A DNA stretch of 64,000 nt from Leptospira semungkisensis. Its GTDB lineage: Bacteria; Spirochaetota; Leptospiria; Leptospirales; Leptospiraceae. Every line of letters starts with the position of its first letter. Within the stretch, counting starts at the first letter, position 1. The notes under the pieces are model-generated. The model saw nothing but the letters and a program-made list of their open reading frames with translations, ran no database searches and was not told where the DNA came from. Where the stretch lies: positions 1,240,001-1,304,000 of the forward strand of contig NZ_RQEP01000005.1 of the NCBI RefSeq assembly GCF_004770055.1, in the 5' to 3' direction. Positions 1 to 8,559 of this stretch are shown piece by piece. Both the position numbers and the translations under genes were made by a program.

Positions 1-32
1 ACCCCCTCGGATCGTTCGTATCTTAAAATAAA

Positions 33-62
33 TTGACAGAAAAAGAATTCTTCGGATCAATA
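33..62 (+). promoter_or_regulatory. Possible lipL41 promoter
   Basis: A perfect -35 hexamer TTGACA lies at 33-38, 70 bases before the lipL41 start codon. The matching -10 is weak (ATCAAT at 56-61 or TCAATA at 57-62, spacing 17-18). The -35 is seen directly; calling this the promoter is inference. Confidence 0.3.
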
Positions 63-107
63 CGAAGTTATTCCTAAAATCATCCATAAAGGATTGGTAT
101 TAACCCA

Positions 108-1175
108 ATGAAAAAAATCGCTGCTCTGCTTTTCGCAGGGGCTCTGGCTTTCTCGGTTTCCAACTGCGGAGAAACCGTAGACGTAGAATATCCAGTTTTC
201 CCTAAATCAAAAGAAGGTCGCCAATTGAAGCAATTCCTCGGAACCATTCGCGTGGTAGGACTTGCGGTTGAGAAACCTCAAAAAAGTCTCTGGGAAACTG
301 TGTTTGGCGCAGGATCCAGCTTCATCGACCAAATGCCTTCTAAAGTATTCGAAGCATTCGATAAAGAAACATACTATAAGTTAATCGACTTGAGCAAAAG
401 AGCTGACTCTCTGAACGAAGCTACTCTTACCCTTACTGGGATCACTAAGAGCCGCGTGAAACTCGGAAATCAGTTGGGAGCCGAAGCGATCCTGCACATC
501 GGATACCAAAAACCTTATACCGAGTGCGGTAGCGAGATGATGACCGATTACGGCGCAGCTGCTATGCAAGTAGGTGGAGCAATCGCTTCTATGGCAACCG
601 GTAGAAACGTAAACACCGGTGGTGGTTCTATTTCCAAACAAACTGCAGTGCGTTATATGCTCATTCCTTTGGACGCTACTTTGATCAAAGTAGAGACTGG
701 AGAAGTTCGTAAAGCTGTCGTTTCCAACCCTGCGAAAGTAGACGGTGGAGTGGGCGGTTCCGTATGTCCTTCCGTTCTTGACTCTTTCGGAAAAGCTCTA
801 GACGAAGCTGCTCTTTATATCAAAGACAGACTTTCTCCAAAAGTTAATACTGAGAAAATCCGCGTATTCACTAAAGACGAAGATCCGGATGTTGCTGACC
901 TTCTGAACGACGGATACCAAGAGATTACTGGTGAAACTCCAAGCTTCAAAAAAGCGAAAGAGAACTGGGAAAAAGCCGACAAAAAAGCCGGTGGAAAGTC
1001 TTGGGGAGCAAAAACCAATATTGGAACTTACTACTTCCAAGCTGGTGATTTCGATAAGGCTATCAAATACTACGAAGACGCTATGAAGATTTCCGGCGTA
1101 GATAAAAACTACGTAAGAGAATTGCGTAAGCGTGCGGAAGCGGTTGCTGCCGTTGACGACAACGCTGACAAGTAA
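108..1175 (+). CDS. lipL41: Outer-membrane lipoprotein LipL41
   Basis: Abundant leptospiral lipoprotein, reported to bind haemin and to need its partner Lep for stability. The 355-aa length equals L. interrogans LipL41 and the sequence aligns from end to end as I recall it. Residues 1-19 are a signal peptide; Cys20 (lipobox V-S-N-C) is the lipidated residue. A tetratricopeptide-like helical repeat sits at about 297-330. Of the two haem regulatory motifs proposed for the family, Cys220-Pro221 is kept, but Cys140 is followed by Gly rather than Ser. The gene is followed at once by lep, and a strong hairpin with a T-run begins 30 bases after the stop. Identification is firm; haemin binding is family knowledge. 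Confidence 0.97.
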   Translation: MKKIAALLFAGALAFSVSNCGETVDVEYPVFPKSKEGRQLKQFLGTIRVVGLAVEKPQKSLWETVFGAGSSFIDQMPSKVFEAFDKETYYKLIDLSKRADSLNEATLTLTGITKSRVKLGNQLGAEAILHIGYQKPYTECGSEMMTDYGAAAMQVGGAIASMATGRNVNTGGGSISKQTAVRYMLIPLDATLIKVETGEVRKAVVSNPAKVDGGVGGSVCPSVLDSFGKALDEAALYIKDRLSPKVNTEKIRVFTKDEDPDVADLLNDGYQEITGETPSFKKAKENWEKADKKAGGKSWGAKTNIGTYYFQAGDFDKAIKYYEDAMKISGVDKNYVRELRKRAEAVAAVDDNADK

Positions 1176-1557
1176 GCGATTCGGAAATTCTTTTAGAATA
1201 GGGAGAAGCGGGCGTTTAACGTCCGCTTTTCTTTTATGTGCCTTGTTCTTGGTCTCAAATTGCAGACGGACCAAGCCGAGTCTGGAAGAATGTTCCGACG
1301 CCCATATCCATATTTCCAAATTGATCGCAAATGATGAGACCATGTCCAAACAGGTCCAGGCCTTGATGCTTAGGTCGGTGCTAAAACCGGAAACAAGCGA
1401 GGCAATCATTCGAAGCTGTGTGGAAAATAAGACTCTACTCCAAGTGCAATGCGAGCTTTCCAAGCAGAAGTTCTCCGAGTTGCAGGAATGCAAGAAGCTC
1501 GGAATTCCCGAACCTGTCGGATCTGCTCCAGAAAAGAGCGAACCCTTAGCCAAATAA
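1132..1557 (+). CDS. lep: LipL41 expression partner Lep
   Basis: Small lipoprotein directly downstream of lipL41, in the position of Lep, described as a chaperone-like partner that stabilises LipL41. The open frame gives a hydrophobic stretch ending in L-V-S-N-C, so Cys44 (counted from GTG 1132) is the likely lipidation site; the mature part is short, charged and carries four further Cys. The start is uncertain. The only conventional codons upstream of the signal peptide are GTG 1132 or TTG 1144/1153, all overlapping the end of lipL41, and none has a clear ribosome-binding site. A terminator-like hairpin lies inside the signal-peptide coding part. Named by synteny and lipoprotein character rather than sequence recall. 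Confidence 0.72.
   Translation: MRKRLLPLTTTLTSKRFGNSFRIGRSGRLTSAFLLCALFLVSNCRRTKPSLEECSDAHIHISKLIANDETMSKQVQALMLRSVLKPETSEAIIRSCVENKTLLQVQCELSKQKFSELQECKKLGIPEPVGSAPEKSEPLAK
1206..1235 (+). terminator. Terminator-like hairpin after lipL41, inside the lep 5' region
   Basis: AAGCGGGCG (1206-1214) pairs with CGTCCGCTT (1220-1228) through nine pairs including one G-U, with a five-base loop, followed by TTCTTTT. This is a good intrinsic terminator 30 bases past the lipL41 stop, and it lies within the lep reading frame, so it may attenuate lep expression. Confidence 0.65.
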
Positions 1558-1601
1558 GTATGGTATCCTAAAACGTCTAAAGTTTTGTAGATCTAGATCC
1601 T

Positions 1602-3515
1602 ATGGCTAAGTTGAAACTCGTCCAACTTCCCGTTCCGCCTCCGACTGCGTTCGCGGCCACTGGCAATGTGCCATTGGCGGCGGGATGCTTGGCTGTTTCT
1701 GCTAGGATCAACGGTCTGGAAAAGAAGGGACTGGATCTAGAAGTTCTGGATCCGGCTATCACAGACAGAGAAGGGGATAGCCAGCTTGCGGATCGGATCG
1801 CAAAGGATGAGCCTGAGTTTGTCGGCTTCTCCTTATATCTCTGGAATACAGAAAGAAGTTTATATCTCGCAAGAGAAGTTAAACAACGTTCTCCTCATAC
1901 AAAAATACTCATTGGAGGTCCGGAAGTAAATCCGGACAATCCGTTCGTTCTTTCCGAACAAGGCTATGACATCGCAGTCTCTGGAGAAGCGGAGCATACC
2001 TTTGCTGCCTTACTAGAAACCCTGCTCAAGAAAGAAGACCCAAGAAAACTGCCGAATCTTGCAGTTCGAGGTGCGGATGGAAAAATGGGTCCTTTCTCTC
2101 CGGAAGAAAACGCTTCTTTTCCACTTACGAGTTATCCTTCTCCTTATTTGGAAGGTTTCGTGCCTGTGGATCCTTCTCGTTCTACTTATTTGGAAACAGT
2201 GAGAGGGTGTAGATCCCAATGCACATATTGCTTTTATCCTAAGAGCAGCAATGTATTAAGAACTCTTGATATTCCTGAAACGATCCGTCTTCTCACCGAC
2301 TTGAAGGAGAAGGGCGCAAAGGAACTGGTCTTCTTGGATCCTACCTTTAATCATAGGCCTGGCTTCGAGGATTTTCTGGATGCGATCATTCGAGTAAATA
2401 GCGATAGAACGATGACAATGTTCGGAGAATTGAGATCCGAAGGAATCACAGAAAAGATCGCCGATAAACTCGCGTTAGCTGGCTTCAATCGGATCGAATT
2501 AGGAATGCAATCCATCAATAAGGAAACCTTAAAGCGAGTAAAACGTTTCGGGAGTCCGGAAAAGGTAGCCGAGGCGGCGAGAATGCTTGCTGACAGAGGG
2601 ATCGAACTTCTTCTGGATCTGATCATCGGATTGCCGGGAGACACTCCGGATGATGTGATGGAAGGGATCGAATTCTTTTATGGACATGGTCTGGGAGAAT
2701 GGGTGCAGGTATTTCCTCTTTCCATATTGCCGGGAACAGCGATGAGAAAGGATGCAGAGACCGAAGGGTTGATCTATCTTCCTAAACCTCCATATAGAGT
2801 GATCCGTACTCCTAATTTTACCGCAGAAAGTTTGAGCTCCACTTTATTCCGTTCCGAAGACAGATTGGATAGAAGATTGGATGAAACTCCTCGCAGCCTT
2901 CTCTCGGATCCTGATCCGAATACCTTGGATGTATTTTCTTTTTCTCCGGGAAGATCCGAAAAATTCGGCTCAGAAGAATACAGTCTCGCCGGAGCTCGTC
3001 ATGTGTCTATCTGGTGGAGAGGAGAAGTATTAGAAAATTCTAAACAAGATTTCTTTTCGAGGTTAAGGACTCGTTTTGCGAGAGATCCTTTTGCAGTAAC
3101 CGACTTGGTCTTGTATCCAGGAACACCTTTTGATCCGGAGCTAGTCACAGAGATCATGGAGGAATTCGAAAAAGTCCCCGCATCTTATCTTTCTAGGACA
3201 TTAGCTCATAGAGGAGAGAATATGATGCACAGGATCGTGCTTGTTCTTCCTATTGGTGTTTCTTTTCCATTGGAATGGATCGCCGAAATACGAGAGTATA
3301 TTCCGGTTTTCCAAGAAATGGAATGGGAAGAAGCTTCCAAAAAAGCGGAAGAATTAGGAGGAGATTTTCCCGGAGCCAGGATTATTTCTAAAAATGAAAA
3401 TCGTTCCGCTTGGAAACTCCTGTTAGAAAATGCGGATCCTGAATCGGTCACCTTTGCGGATAGGGATCTGGAAAAACGTTGGTGCTGGGAAGTGCTAGGT
3501 TATAGCGAGAAATAA
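1602..3515 (+). CDS. B12-binding-domain radical SAM protein
   Basis: Radical SAM enzyme with an N-terminal cobalamin-binding-like domain (about 1-150) and a radical SAM core (about 195-420). The [4Fe-4S]-binding motif CxxxCxxC is visible as Cys203, Cys207 and Cys210 in a G-C-R-S-Q-C-T-Y-C context. The core continues with typical segments for the SAM-binding Glu and the GLPGD turn near residue 347. The last ~200 residues resemble the C-terminal extension of B12-radical SAM proteins of the BchE/HpnP type. Such enzymes methylate or cyclise diverse substrates; the substrate here is unknown. Start ATG 1602; the next gene begins six bases after the stop, suggesting co-transcription. Confidence 0.85.
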   Translation: MAKLKLVQLPVPPPTAFAATGNVPLAAGCLAVSARINGLEKKGLDLEVLDPAITDREGDSQLADRIAKDEPEFVGFSLYLWNTERSLYLAREVKQRSPHTKILIGGPEVNPDNPFVLSEQGYDIAVSGEAEHTFAALLETLLKKEDPRKLPNLAVRGADGKMGPFSPEENASFPLTSYPSPYLEGFVPVDPSRSTYLETVRGCRSQCTYCFYPKSSNVLRTLDIPETIRLLTDLKEKGAKELVFLDPTFNHRPGFEDFLDAIIRVNSDRTMTMFGELRSEGITEKIADKLALAGFNRIELGMQSINKETLKRVKRFGSPEKVAEAARMLADRGIELLLDLIIGLPGDTPDDVMEGIEFFYGHGLGEWVQVFPLSILPGTAMRKDAETEGLIYLPKPPYRVIRTPNFTAESLSSTLFRSEDRLDRRLDETPRSLLSDPDPNTLDVFSFSPGRSEKFGSEEYSLAGARHVSIWWRGEVLENSKQDFFSRLRTRFARDPFAVTDLVLYPGTPFDPELVTEIMEEFEKVPASYLSRTLAHRGENMMHRIVLVLPIGVSFPLEWIAEIREYIPVFQEMEWEEASKKAEELGGDFPGARIISKNENRSAWKLLLENADPESVTFADRDLEKRWCWEVLGYSEK

Positions 3516-3520
3516 ATCCT

Positions 3521-3736
3521 TTGAAGAAGTTATTCGAAACCAACGATCCGATTGAAGCAGGACTTATGGAGTCCTTGTTGTCTTCGGAAGATATCGCTTA
3601 CATAAAGAAAGGAGACGAAGCTAATGTATTGAGAGGAGTCTTGCCTCCCAATGATACATTGATCGCTTTTTATGTGGGAGAAGAGGATTATGAAGGAGCA
3701 GAGATCTTAATTCAAAGTTTAAGAATGGACCCTTGA
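3521..3736 (+). CDS. DUF2007-like small protein
   Basis: A 71-aa protein resembling the DUF2007 (putative signal-transducing, PII-like fold) family. The N-terminus reads as the family usually does: a short beta strand, then N-D-P-I-E-A-G-L-M, a helix and a second strand. The start is TTG 3521, five bases after the radical SAM stop; the next ATG (residue 16) would cut off the first strand, so TTG is preferred. It ends one base before the next gene, so this is the middle of a tight three-gene unit. Function in this family is not established. Confidence 0.7.
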   Translation: MKKLFETNDPIEAGLMESLLSSEDIAYIKKGDEANVLRGVLPPNDTLIAFYVGEEDYEGAEILIQSLRMDP

Positions 3737-3737
3737 T

Positions 3738-4253
3738 ATGGTAAGTCCTAAAAAACCGATCGCTAGTCTTGCTCATATCCGAGATATTCTGCTTCTACCG
3801 TTTACGGTTACAGTTATACTTCCGTATTTTGTATATCGCCCGTATCCGATATATCTCTCCAATGATCTACCAATCCGAGTTTTAGGTGCTCTTCTGATCG
3901 TACTCGGAATGATTCTATTATACAAAACCATCTCTCTCTTTCGCAAGCAAGGAGAAGGCACAATCGCTCCTTGGGAACCTACGCAAAGGTTGATCGTCAT
4001 CGGTCCCTATCGCTATTGCAGGAATCCTATGATTAGCGGAGTTCTTTTCATTCTATTGGGAGAGACATTGATTTTACTTTCTCCTTATCTTTTTGCATTA
4101 GCAGCTGTTTTCATTTTGATCAACACGATCTATTTCATCTATATAGAAGAACCTGGATTGGTATTGAGATTCGGACAGGAATACACCCACTATAAACAGA
4201 ATGTTCCTAGGTGGATCCCGAATTGGAAACCGTACCAAGGATTTTCCAAATAA
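3738..4253 (+). CDS. Isoprenylcysteine carboxyl methyltransferase-family membrane protein
   Basis: A 171-aa integral membrane protein with four or five hydrophobic segments. The motif G-P-Y-R-Y-C-R-N-P-M (residues about 91-100) and a late E-E-P-G...F-G-x-E-Y motif match the ICMT/PEMT-type SAM-dependent methyltransferases, where they form the cofactor site. Bacterial members methylate phospholipids or unknown small molecules; prenylated protein substrates are unlikely here. Start ATG 3738, one base after the preceding stop. Family assignment is good; substrate unknown. Confidence 0.8.
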   Translation: MVSPKKPIASLAHIRDILLLPFTVTVILPYFVYRPYPIYLSNDLPIRVLGALLIVLGMILLYKTISLFRKQGEGTIAPWEPTQRLIVIGPYRYCRNPMISGVLFILLGETLILLSPYLFALAAVFILINTIYFIYIEEPGLVLRFGQEYTHYKQNVPRWIPNWKPYQGFSK

Positions 4254-4328
4254 TATCGCCCTGACGATTTTATACAATTTTTCCGTTTCCTTTTCATTTA
4301 CACTCATCTCAAACGTAAGAGGTGAACC

Positions 4329-4916
4329 ATGCAAAAGAATCGCTGGAAAGTATATGATATCCCACATAGAGCCATTCGTTATGCTCTTTCTGAATTAGTA
4401 CAAGAAACAGGAAGAACTGACTTCTCCAATCGTGAAGAAGTAGATACATTCTTTCTTCTATGTTCTGAAGTATTCCGTATTCTTGAGATCCATGCCAGGG
4501 ATGAAGAAGCGGTAAGCCTGCGTCATTTGGAGACAAAGCTTCCGAATTCTTCTTTGAGAGATAAAGAAACACATTCTAGATTGGAAAAGAAAATTCAGGA
4601 GCTCTCTCTTCTTGCAGGAAATATCAAGACAAGCTCTCACTTAGGAGAAGGAAAAGAGATTTGGATGGGAGAAGAATTTTACGAAAATCTGATCGACTTT
4701 CAGGCTCAGTATTTTCTTCACATGAGAGAAGAAGAAACGGAAACACAGGCAAAGATCCACGAGCATTTTACGGACGAGGAACTACAGGCTCATCAAAAGG
4801 AGATTATGGCCTCTTTAGATAAGGAAGATATCTGTCTTTGGGCAAAATTCATTCTGCCAAATTTACCGGAGGAAAGAAGAAAGCAATTCGAGGGAATGCT
4901 CGCAGCTTTTGCTTGA
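4329..4916 (+). CDS. Hemerythrin-like HHE domain protein
   Basis: A 195-aa all-helical protein. His and acidic residues spaced along four helices fit a hemerythrin-type di-iron site: His13, His55/Glu59, His82/Glu86 and His131/Glu135 (H-A-R-D-E-E and H-M-R-E-E-E contexts). Such proteins bind oxygen or nitric oxide, or act in stress sensing and iron storage. It stands alone with its own upstream gap of 75 bases and a terminator-like hairpin behind it. Metal binding is inferred from the residue pattern. Start ATG 4329 follows the purine-rich stretch AAGAGGTGA. Confidence 0.7.
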   Translation: MQKNRWKVYDIPHRAIRYALSELVQETGRTDFSNREEVDTFFLLCSEVFRILEIHARDEEAVSLRHLETKLPNSSLRDKETHSRLEKKIQELSLLAGNIKTSSHLGEGKEIWMGEEFYENLIDFQAQYFLHMREEETETQAKIHEHFTDEELQAHQKEIMASLDKEDICLWAKFILPNLPEERRKQFEGMLAAFA

Positions 4917-4931
4917 AATTATAGATCTAAG

Positions 4932-4966
4932 AGCGGGATGGGCTTGCTTTTTCCCGCTTCTTTCGT
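4932..4966 (+). terminator. Terminator-like hairpin
   Basis: AGCGGGA (4932-4938) and TCCCGCT (4952-4958) form a perfect seven-pair stem with a 13-base loop, followed by TCTTTCGT. It lies 15 bases after the hemerythrin-like gene. The T-run is interrupted, so strength is moderate. Confidence 0.5.
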
Positions 4967-4978
4967 ATTCTAAAGCGC

Positions 4979-5260
4979 ATGAGCTCGGACCAATCCTTAG
5001 TCTTGAAAGAATTCCAAACCTTGCCTGGAGTAGGTAAAAGTATCTCCCTCGATCTTTGGAATCTGGGGATCAGAAGCAAAGCGGAATTGTCCAAGTTGGA
5101 TCCCGAAAAATTGTACGAGCAGATCTGCGAATACCAAGGAACAAAAGTGGACCGCTGTATGCTCTATGTGTTCCGATGCGCTGTTTATGTTTCAGGCACA
5201 AAAGATCCTGAGCCCGAAAAAATGAAATGGTGGTCTTGGAAGGACCCTCTTCGTTTTTAA
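4979..5260 (+). CDS. Helix-hairpin-helix (Cdd1-like) protein
   Basis: A 93-aa protein matching the Cdd1/pathogenicity-locus family: an N-terminal helix-hairpin-helix signature (L-P-G-V-G-K-S at about residues 14-20), a second helix-hairpin in L-G-I-R-S-K-A-E-L, then C-x(n)-C-M-L-Y-V-F-R-C-A-V-Y and a terminal W-W-x-W-K-D motif. The HhH fold usually contacts the DNA backbone without sequence specificity. Despite the family name, nothing here suggests virulence. The AraC-type regulator starts 25 bases downstream. Confidence 0.75.
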   Translation: MSSDQSLVLKEFQTLPGVGKSISLDLWNLGIRSKAELSKLDPEKLYEQICEYQGTKVDRCMLYVFRCAVYVSGTKDPEPEKMKWWSWKDPLRF

Positions 5261-5285
5261 GATCCGTTTATATTCAAAAAATATT

Positions 5286-6008
5286 ATGAAAGCTTTCTGG
5301 GACACAAGGATCAATTCCGAGACCTACACAGTGGTCCCGGGAGAGAATTGTGTGATCGGGATCCAAGTCCGTGGTAGGATCCATCGGGTAGAAGGAGAAA
5401 GATCGGACCCGCTGAGGATCGCCGGAATTACAGGAATACTGACCGGGCCTAGAAAATTCCATTCCTTGCAGAATACCAAATCCTTACTTATCCAGATCTC
5501 TCCTTTACTTCTTTCTAGAAGGATTGCAGTTCCTATGAGCGAAATTCGGGATGCTAGCTTGTCTTTAGAAGACCTGTTTACCAAGTCCGAAGTTTCACGA
5601 CTTATGGAAGCTTGTGAAGAAGCGAACGTATCCGATCTAGATGCCTCTTTTGTTTTCGAGAAATTCTGGAAACCTAAATCCTTGAGAGAAGATCAAGATT
5701 CATATTTGTCGGAAGCAATGCAAAGGATCAGAGCCAGCTTTGGTGAGATAGGAATTCGTTCTTTGGCAGAAGATCTTGGGGTCAGCCAAAGTACTTTAGA
5801 AAGAGGGTTCAAGTCCAGGATTGGAGTCAATCCGAAAGAATTTGCAAGTTTGGTTCGTTTCAGAAAGGCCTTAGAGCATTTAGGAAAGACGAGCAATCTC
5901 ACAGAGCTTGCTTACGGATCAGGATATTATGATCAGGCTCACTTCATTCGAGAATTCAAAAAGAAAACCGGAGTGAATCCTAAAAAGTGGTCTTCTCTAA
6001 AGAGTTAG
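5286..6008 (+). CDS. AraC-family transcriptional regulator
   Basis: A 240-aa regulator. The last ~95 residues hold two helix-turn-helix units: R-S-L-A-E-D-L-G-V-S-Q-S-T-L-E-R-G-F at about 158-175 and the hallmark second segment with A-Y-G-S-G-Y-Y-D-Q-A-H-F-I-R-E-F at 209-224. The N-terminal ~140 residues are a sensor domain I cannot match to a known ligand family. Start ATG 5286 has no strong ribosome-binding site. Targets are unknown; the adjacent small HhH gene may be co-transcribed. Confidence 0.88.
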   Translation: MKAFWDTRINSETYTVVPGENCVIGIQVRGRIHRVEGERSDPLRIAGITGILTGPRKFHSLQNTKSLLIQISPLLLSRRIAVPMSEIRDASLSLEDLFTKSEVSRLMEACEEANVSDLDASFVFEKFWKPKSLREDQDSYLSEAMQRIRASFGEIGIRSLAEDLGVSQSTLERGFKSRIGVNPKEFASLVRFRKALEHLGKTSNLTELAYGSGYYDQAHFIREFKKKTGVNPKKWSSLKS

Positions 6009-6107
6009 TTTAAGTAGGGTATCTTTCATTACAAAATCCGAATATCCTTTCTATTTTAGAAAGTATATGTGATTCGATCTCGTTCCCTTACGCAGCAAAT
6101 TTCTTTC

Positions 6108-6731
6108 TTAATTTTTCTTATTTAATAATTCCCGTTTTACTGTGGGATGTTTTCGGATCAAATCCAAGGATTTTGCGATCAGAATTTTTCCTTCCGCAGT
6201 ATGATTCCAAACGTTCAATCCGGAAGGATGGGGAAGAGGGATCCAATCCAATTCCACTCCGTAATATTCTTTTTTGAATTTCTTTCCGATTACTTCGTCT
6301 AGTTTATATTTCTTATTATCGATCAGTTGGTCTATGGCCAGTTTACCGATAGGAATCACTAACTCAGGCTTATTATAACTTACTTCGAATCTAAGATAAC
6401 GGGAACAATTCTCCACTTCTGTTGCGTCCGGCTTTCGGTCCCCGCTTTTTGCCTTGCCCGGAAAGCATCTGCAAACCGCTGACATATTTACCTTGGAACG
6501 ATAGAGCTCTTCTTCTATTCCGATGGATGCGAACCACTTGAACAAAGTCTTTCCAGCAGTATAAGCAAATGGTCTGCCGAATTTTTCTTCGTGAATGCCG
6601 GGAGCCTGGCCAATGCTCATGATCTTTGCGTCTGGAACACTTCCATGCACTGGATTGCCTTGCATATTCGGACAAAGCCTGCAATGAACTAGAGTATCTA
6701 GATGTTTTGTGAATTCTTTGCTGAATCTCAT
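6108..6731 (-). CDS. Uracil-DNA glycosylase family protein, Fe-S type
   Basis: A 207-aa base-excision-repair enzyme of the family 4/5 superfamily. Cys17-x-x-Cys20 with Cys87/Cys89 and Cys109 fit the four ligands of the [4Fe-4S] cluster of thermophile-type UDGs. Motif A is G-Q-A-P-G-I-H-E-E (residues 41-49) and motif B is H-P-S-G (about 168-171). Motif A differs from both the canonical family 4 (GEAPG) and family 5 (GLAPG) forms, so substrate range is uncertain. The STAS gene upstream ends 10 bases before this start, so the two are probably co-transcribed. Confidence 0.83.
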   Translation of the reverse strand: MRFSKEFTKHLDTLVHCRLCPNMQGNPVHGSVPDAKIMSIGQAPGIHEEKFGRPFAYTAGKTLFKWFASIGIEEELYRSKVNMSAVCRCFPGKAKSGDRKPDATEVENCSRYLRFEVSYNKPELVIPIGKLAIDQLIDNKKYKLDEVIGKKFKKEYYGVELDWIPLPHPSGLNVWNHTAEGKILIAKSLDLIRKHPTVKRELLNKKN

Positions 6732-6741
6732 CCGAAACGGA

Positions 6742-7161
6742 TCAAGGTGCTAAAAGTTTCCAGGCTTCTAAAGAAGTGGATCCGACTCGAATCAGGCTCT
6801 TGAGTTTGGTGAGTTCTAAGATCTTGTTTACTTGAGAAGAAGGAGAGAATACCGCGATCCCGCCCTTGCCACTCTTGACCAATCTAGAATGGGTCGCCAT
6901 AAAAACTCCTAATCCGGAGGAGTCTATGTACTTAACATTCTCCATATTGACTAGTAAATAAATGAAGCCTCTATCTAATAAATGAAAGAATCTTTCTTTC
7001 ATGATCTGCGCGGAGTATAAATTGATCTCTCCGGTGATCTTGACGACGACTGCGTCCTGAGGAAGTCCCGCTGGGATATTGTTCGGATCTAAAAAAACTC
7101 CTAGTTCAGGAGCATCATGATCGAATTCATTGCTATCCAAATTCCAGGGAGTTTCTGCCAT
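6742..7161 (-). CDS. STAS-domain anti-sigma factor antagonist-like protein
   Basis: A 139-aa SpoIIAA-like protein. The STAS core has the conserved I-D-S-S-G-L-G-V motif; Ser81 or Ser82 is the predicted phosphorylation site that controls partner switching. About 35 extra N-terminal residues precede the domain. No anti-sigma kinase or SpoIIE phosphatase is adjacent, but two SpoIIE-type phosphatases are encoded at 40.6-44.1 kb and could act on it. Start ATG 7161. It shares a transcription direction with galK about 100 bases upstream. Confidence 0.88.
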   Translation of the reverse strand: MAETPWNLDSNEFDHDAPELGVFLDPNNIPAGLPQDAVVVKITGEINLYSAQIMKERFFHLLDRGFIYLLVNMENVKYIDSSGLGVFMATHSRLVKSGKGGIAVFSPSSQVNKILELTKLKSLIRVGSTSLEAWKLLAP

Positions 7162-7259
7162 AGTTTCAATGGATCCGTTCGGACCGAATGCGAAGACTAT
7201 CGAATGTCTTCCGGTTTCTGCAAGGATTTTATCCGTTTTTTCTTTGTTTGTTGTATCTC

Positions 7260-8423
7260 TTAAGTGTCTTCTCGCACTCCTTCTGAAATACGAAAACGAT
7301 AGATCTTCGCTTCCAAACCGAATGCGCTAAAATATTCTTTTTGTAACTCCGAGAATACTGATTCGGATCTGCCTTCCTTATCTAAAACGAGAATGCAACC
7401 TCCGAAACCACCGCCGATCATTCTGGCCCCTAACACATTTCTGGAATAAAGTTCCCTGACTATAAAGTCAGTTTCTGCGCAGGAGACTTCGAATTTTTCA
7501 GAAAGGGATTGGTGGCATAGATACAATTCCCGACCAAGTCCGATTGGATCCTTTGCTTCTAAGAAGCGGATAACGTTACGAACCCTGGATCTTTCCCCCA
7601 GGATATGTTCTGCCCTTTTTCTCTCGATTTCGGTTAATCCGACCGAGTTCAGCTTTTCAGAATCCGCATCGCTTAAGTTTTGCAATTCCGGAGAGATCTT
7701 TTTGAATTTCTCCGTGGCGGACTCTACTTCTCTTCTTCTATCATTGTATTCGCTTTCTTTAAGATTATGTTTAACCTTAGAATCGATGAGATAGAATTCG
7801 AAGCCGGGAAGATCCAAAGAATGATACGAATACGCAAGACTTGCGGTATCTAAAGAAATACAGGAAGAATGCTTCGCAGTCGCGATCACGAATTGGTCCA
7901 TGATCCCGCAATTCACTCCTACGAAATGATTCTCCGCAGATTGAGATAAAAGAGCGATCTCTTCTCTCGAAAGATCCCAGGAGAAAATTTGAGAAAGCGC
8001 ATACGCAGTTCCCACTTCTACCGCCGCAGAAGAAGAAAGTCCCGCTCCTTGGGGAATATTGCCCGTAAACGCTAGATCGAACCCATCTACGGTGAGGCCT
8101 TTTTTGCGAGCCTCTGAGACGACTCCTAAAATATAGTTGGCCCAGGTTTCCTTTTCGGAATATTCCAAAGAGTTGGTATTCAACTCGGATTGAAAGTCTT
8201 GCGAATAGATTCTAAAGTAATCTCTTCCATTCTTGCGTGCTGCCAAATGAACCCTGAAGTCTATCGCAGCCGGAAAGACAGTGCCTCCTGCATAGTCTAC
8301 ATGTTCACCAATGATATTGATCCTTCCCGGAGCGGAAAAAAATCGAAGAGAGGATTGATCCGGAAGATCCTGAAATGTTCGGCTTAAACTTTGTGCAAGG
8401 ATCTCTTTTACGGACAGAGTCAT
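7260..8423 (-). CDS. galK: Galactokinase
   Basis: GHMP kinase that phosphorylates galactose at C1, first step of the Leloir pathway. All signatures are present: A-P-G-R-I-N-I-I-G-E-H-V-D-Y at 31-44, the ATP loop P-Q-G-A-G-L-S-S-S-A-A at about 118-128, and G-G-G-F-G-G near the C-terminus. I chose ATG 8423 (387 aa) because it gives the usual distance to the first motif; TTG 8450 would add nine residues. It is divergent from pgi. Leptospires grow on fatty acids rather than sugars, so a role in making or salvaging sugar for glycans is more likely than catabolism (inference). Confidence 0.93.
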   Translation of the reverse strand: MTLSVKEILAQSLSRTFQDLPDQSSLRFFSAPGRINIIGEHVDYAGGTVFPAAIDFRVHLAARKNGRDYFRIYSQDFQSELNTNSLEYSEKETWANYILGVVSEARKKGLTVDGFDLAFTGNIPQGAGLSSSAAVEVGTAYALSQIFSWDLSREEIALLSQSAENHFVGVNCGIMDQFVIATAKHSSCISLDTASLAYSYHSLDLPGFEFYLIDSKVKHNLKESEYNDRRREVESATEKFKKISPELQNLSDADSEKLNSVGLTEIERKRAEHILGERSRVRNVIRFLEAKDPIGLGRELYLCHQSLSEKFEVSCAETDFIVRELYSRNVLGARMIGGGFGGCILVLDKEGRSESVFSELQKEYFSAFGLEAKIYRFRISEGVREDT

Positions 8424-8559
8424 TCTGGAAAATAAAAACTTTCGATCCAAACTTACAAGGGATTTTGGGAAAATGTAACTTTTGAAAAGCAGCGTTTTTC
8501 CTTGCTATTCCGGCTAATCTCCGTAATCTGTCGCGGATGTCCGGGTTTGGAGAATGCCG

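Noticed and set aside
798..1553. 251-codon open frame on the reverse strand across lipL41 and lep
   Set aside because: It mirrors the codon pattern of the forward genes, has low-complexity hydrophobic content and no family resemblance; lipL41 on the other strand is certain.
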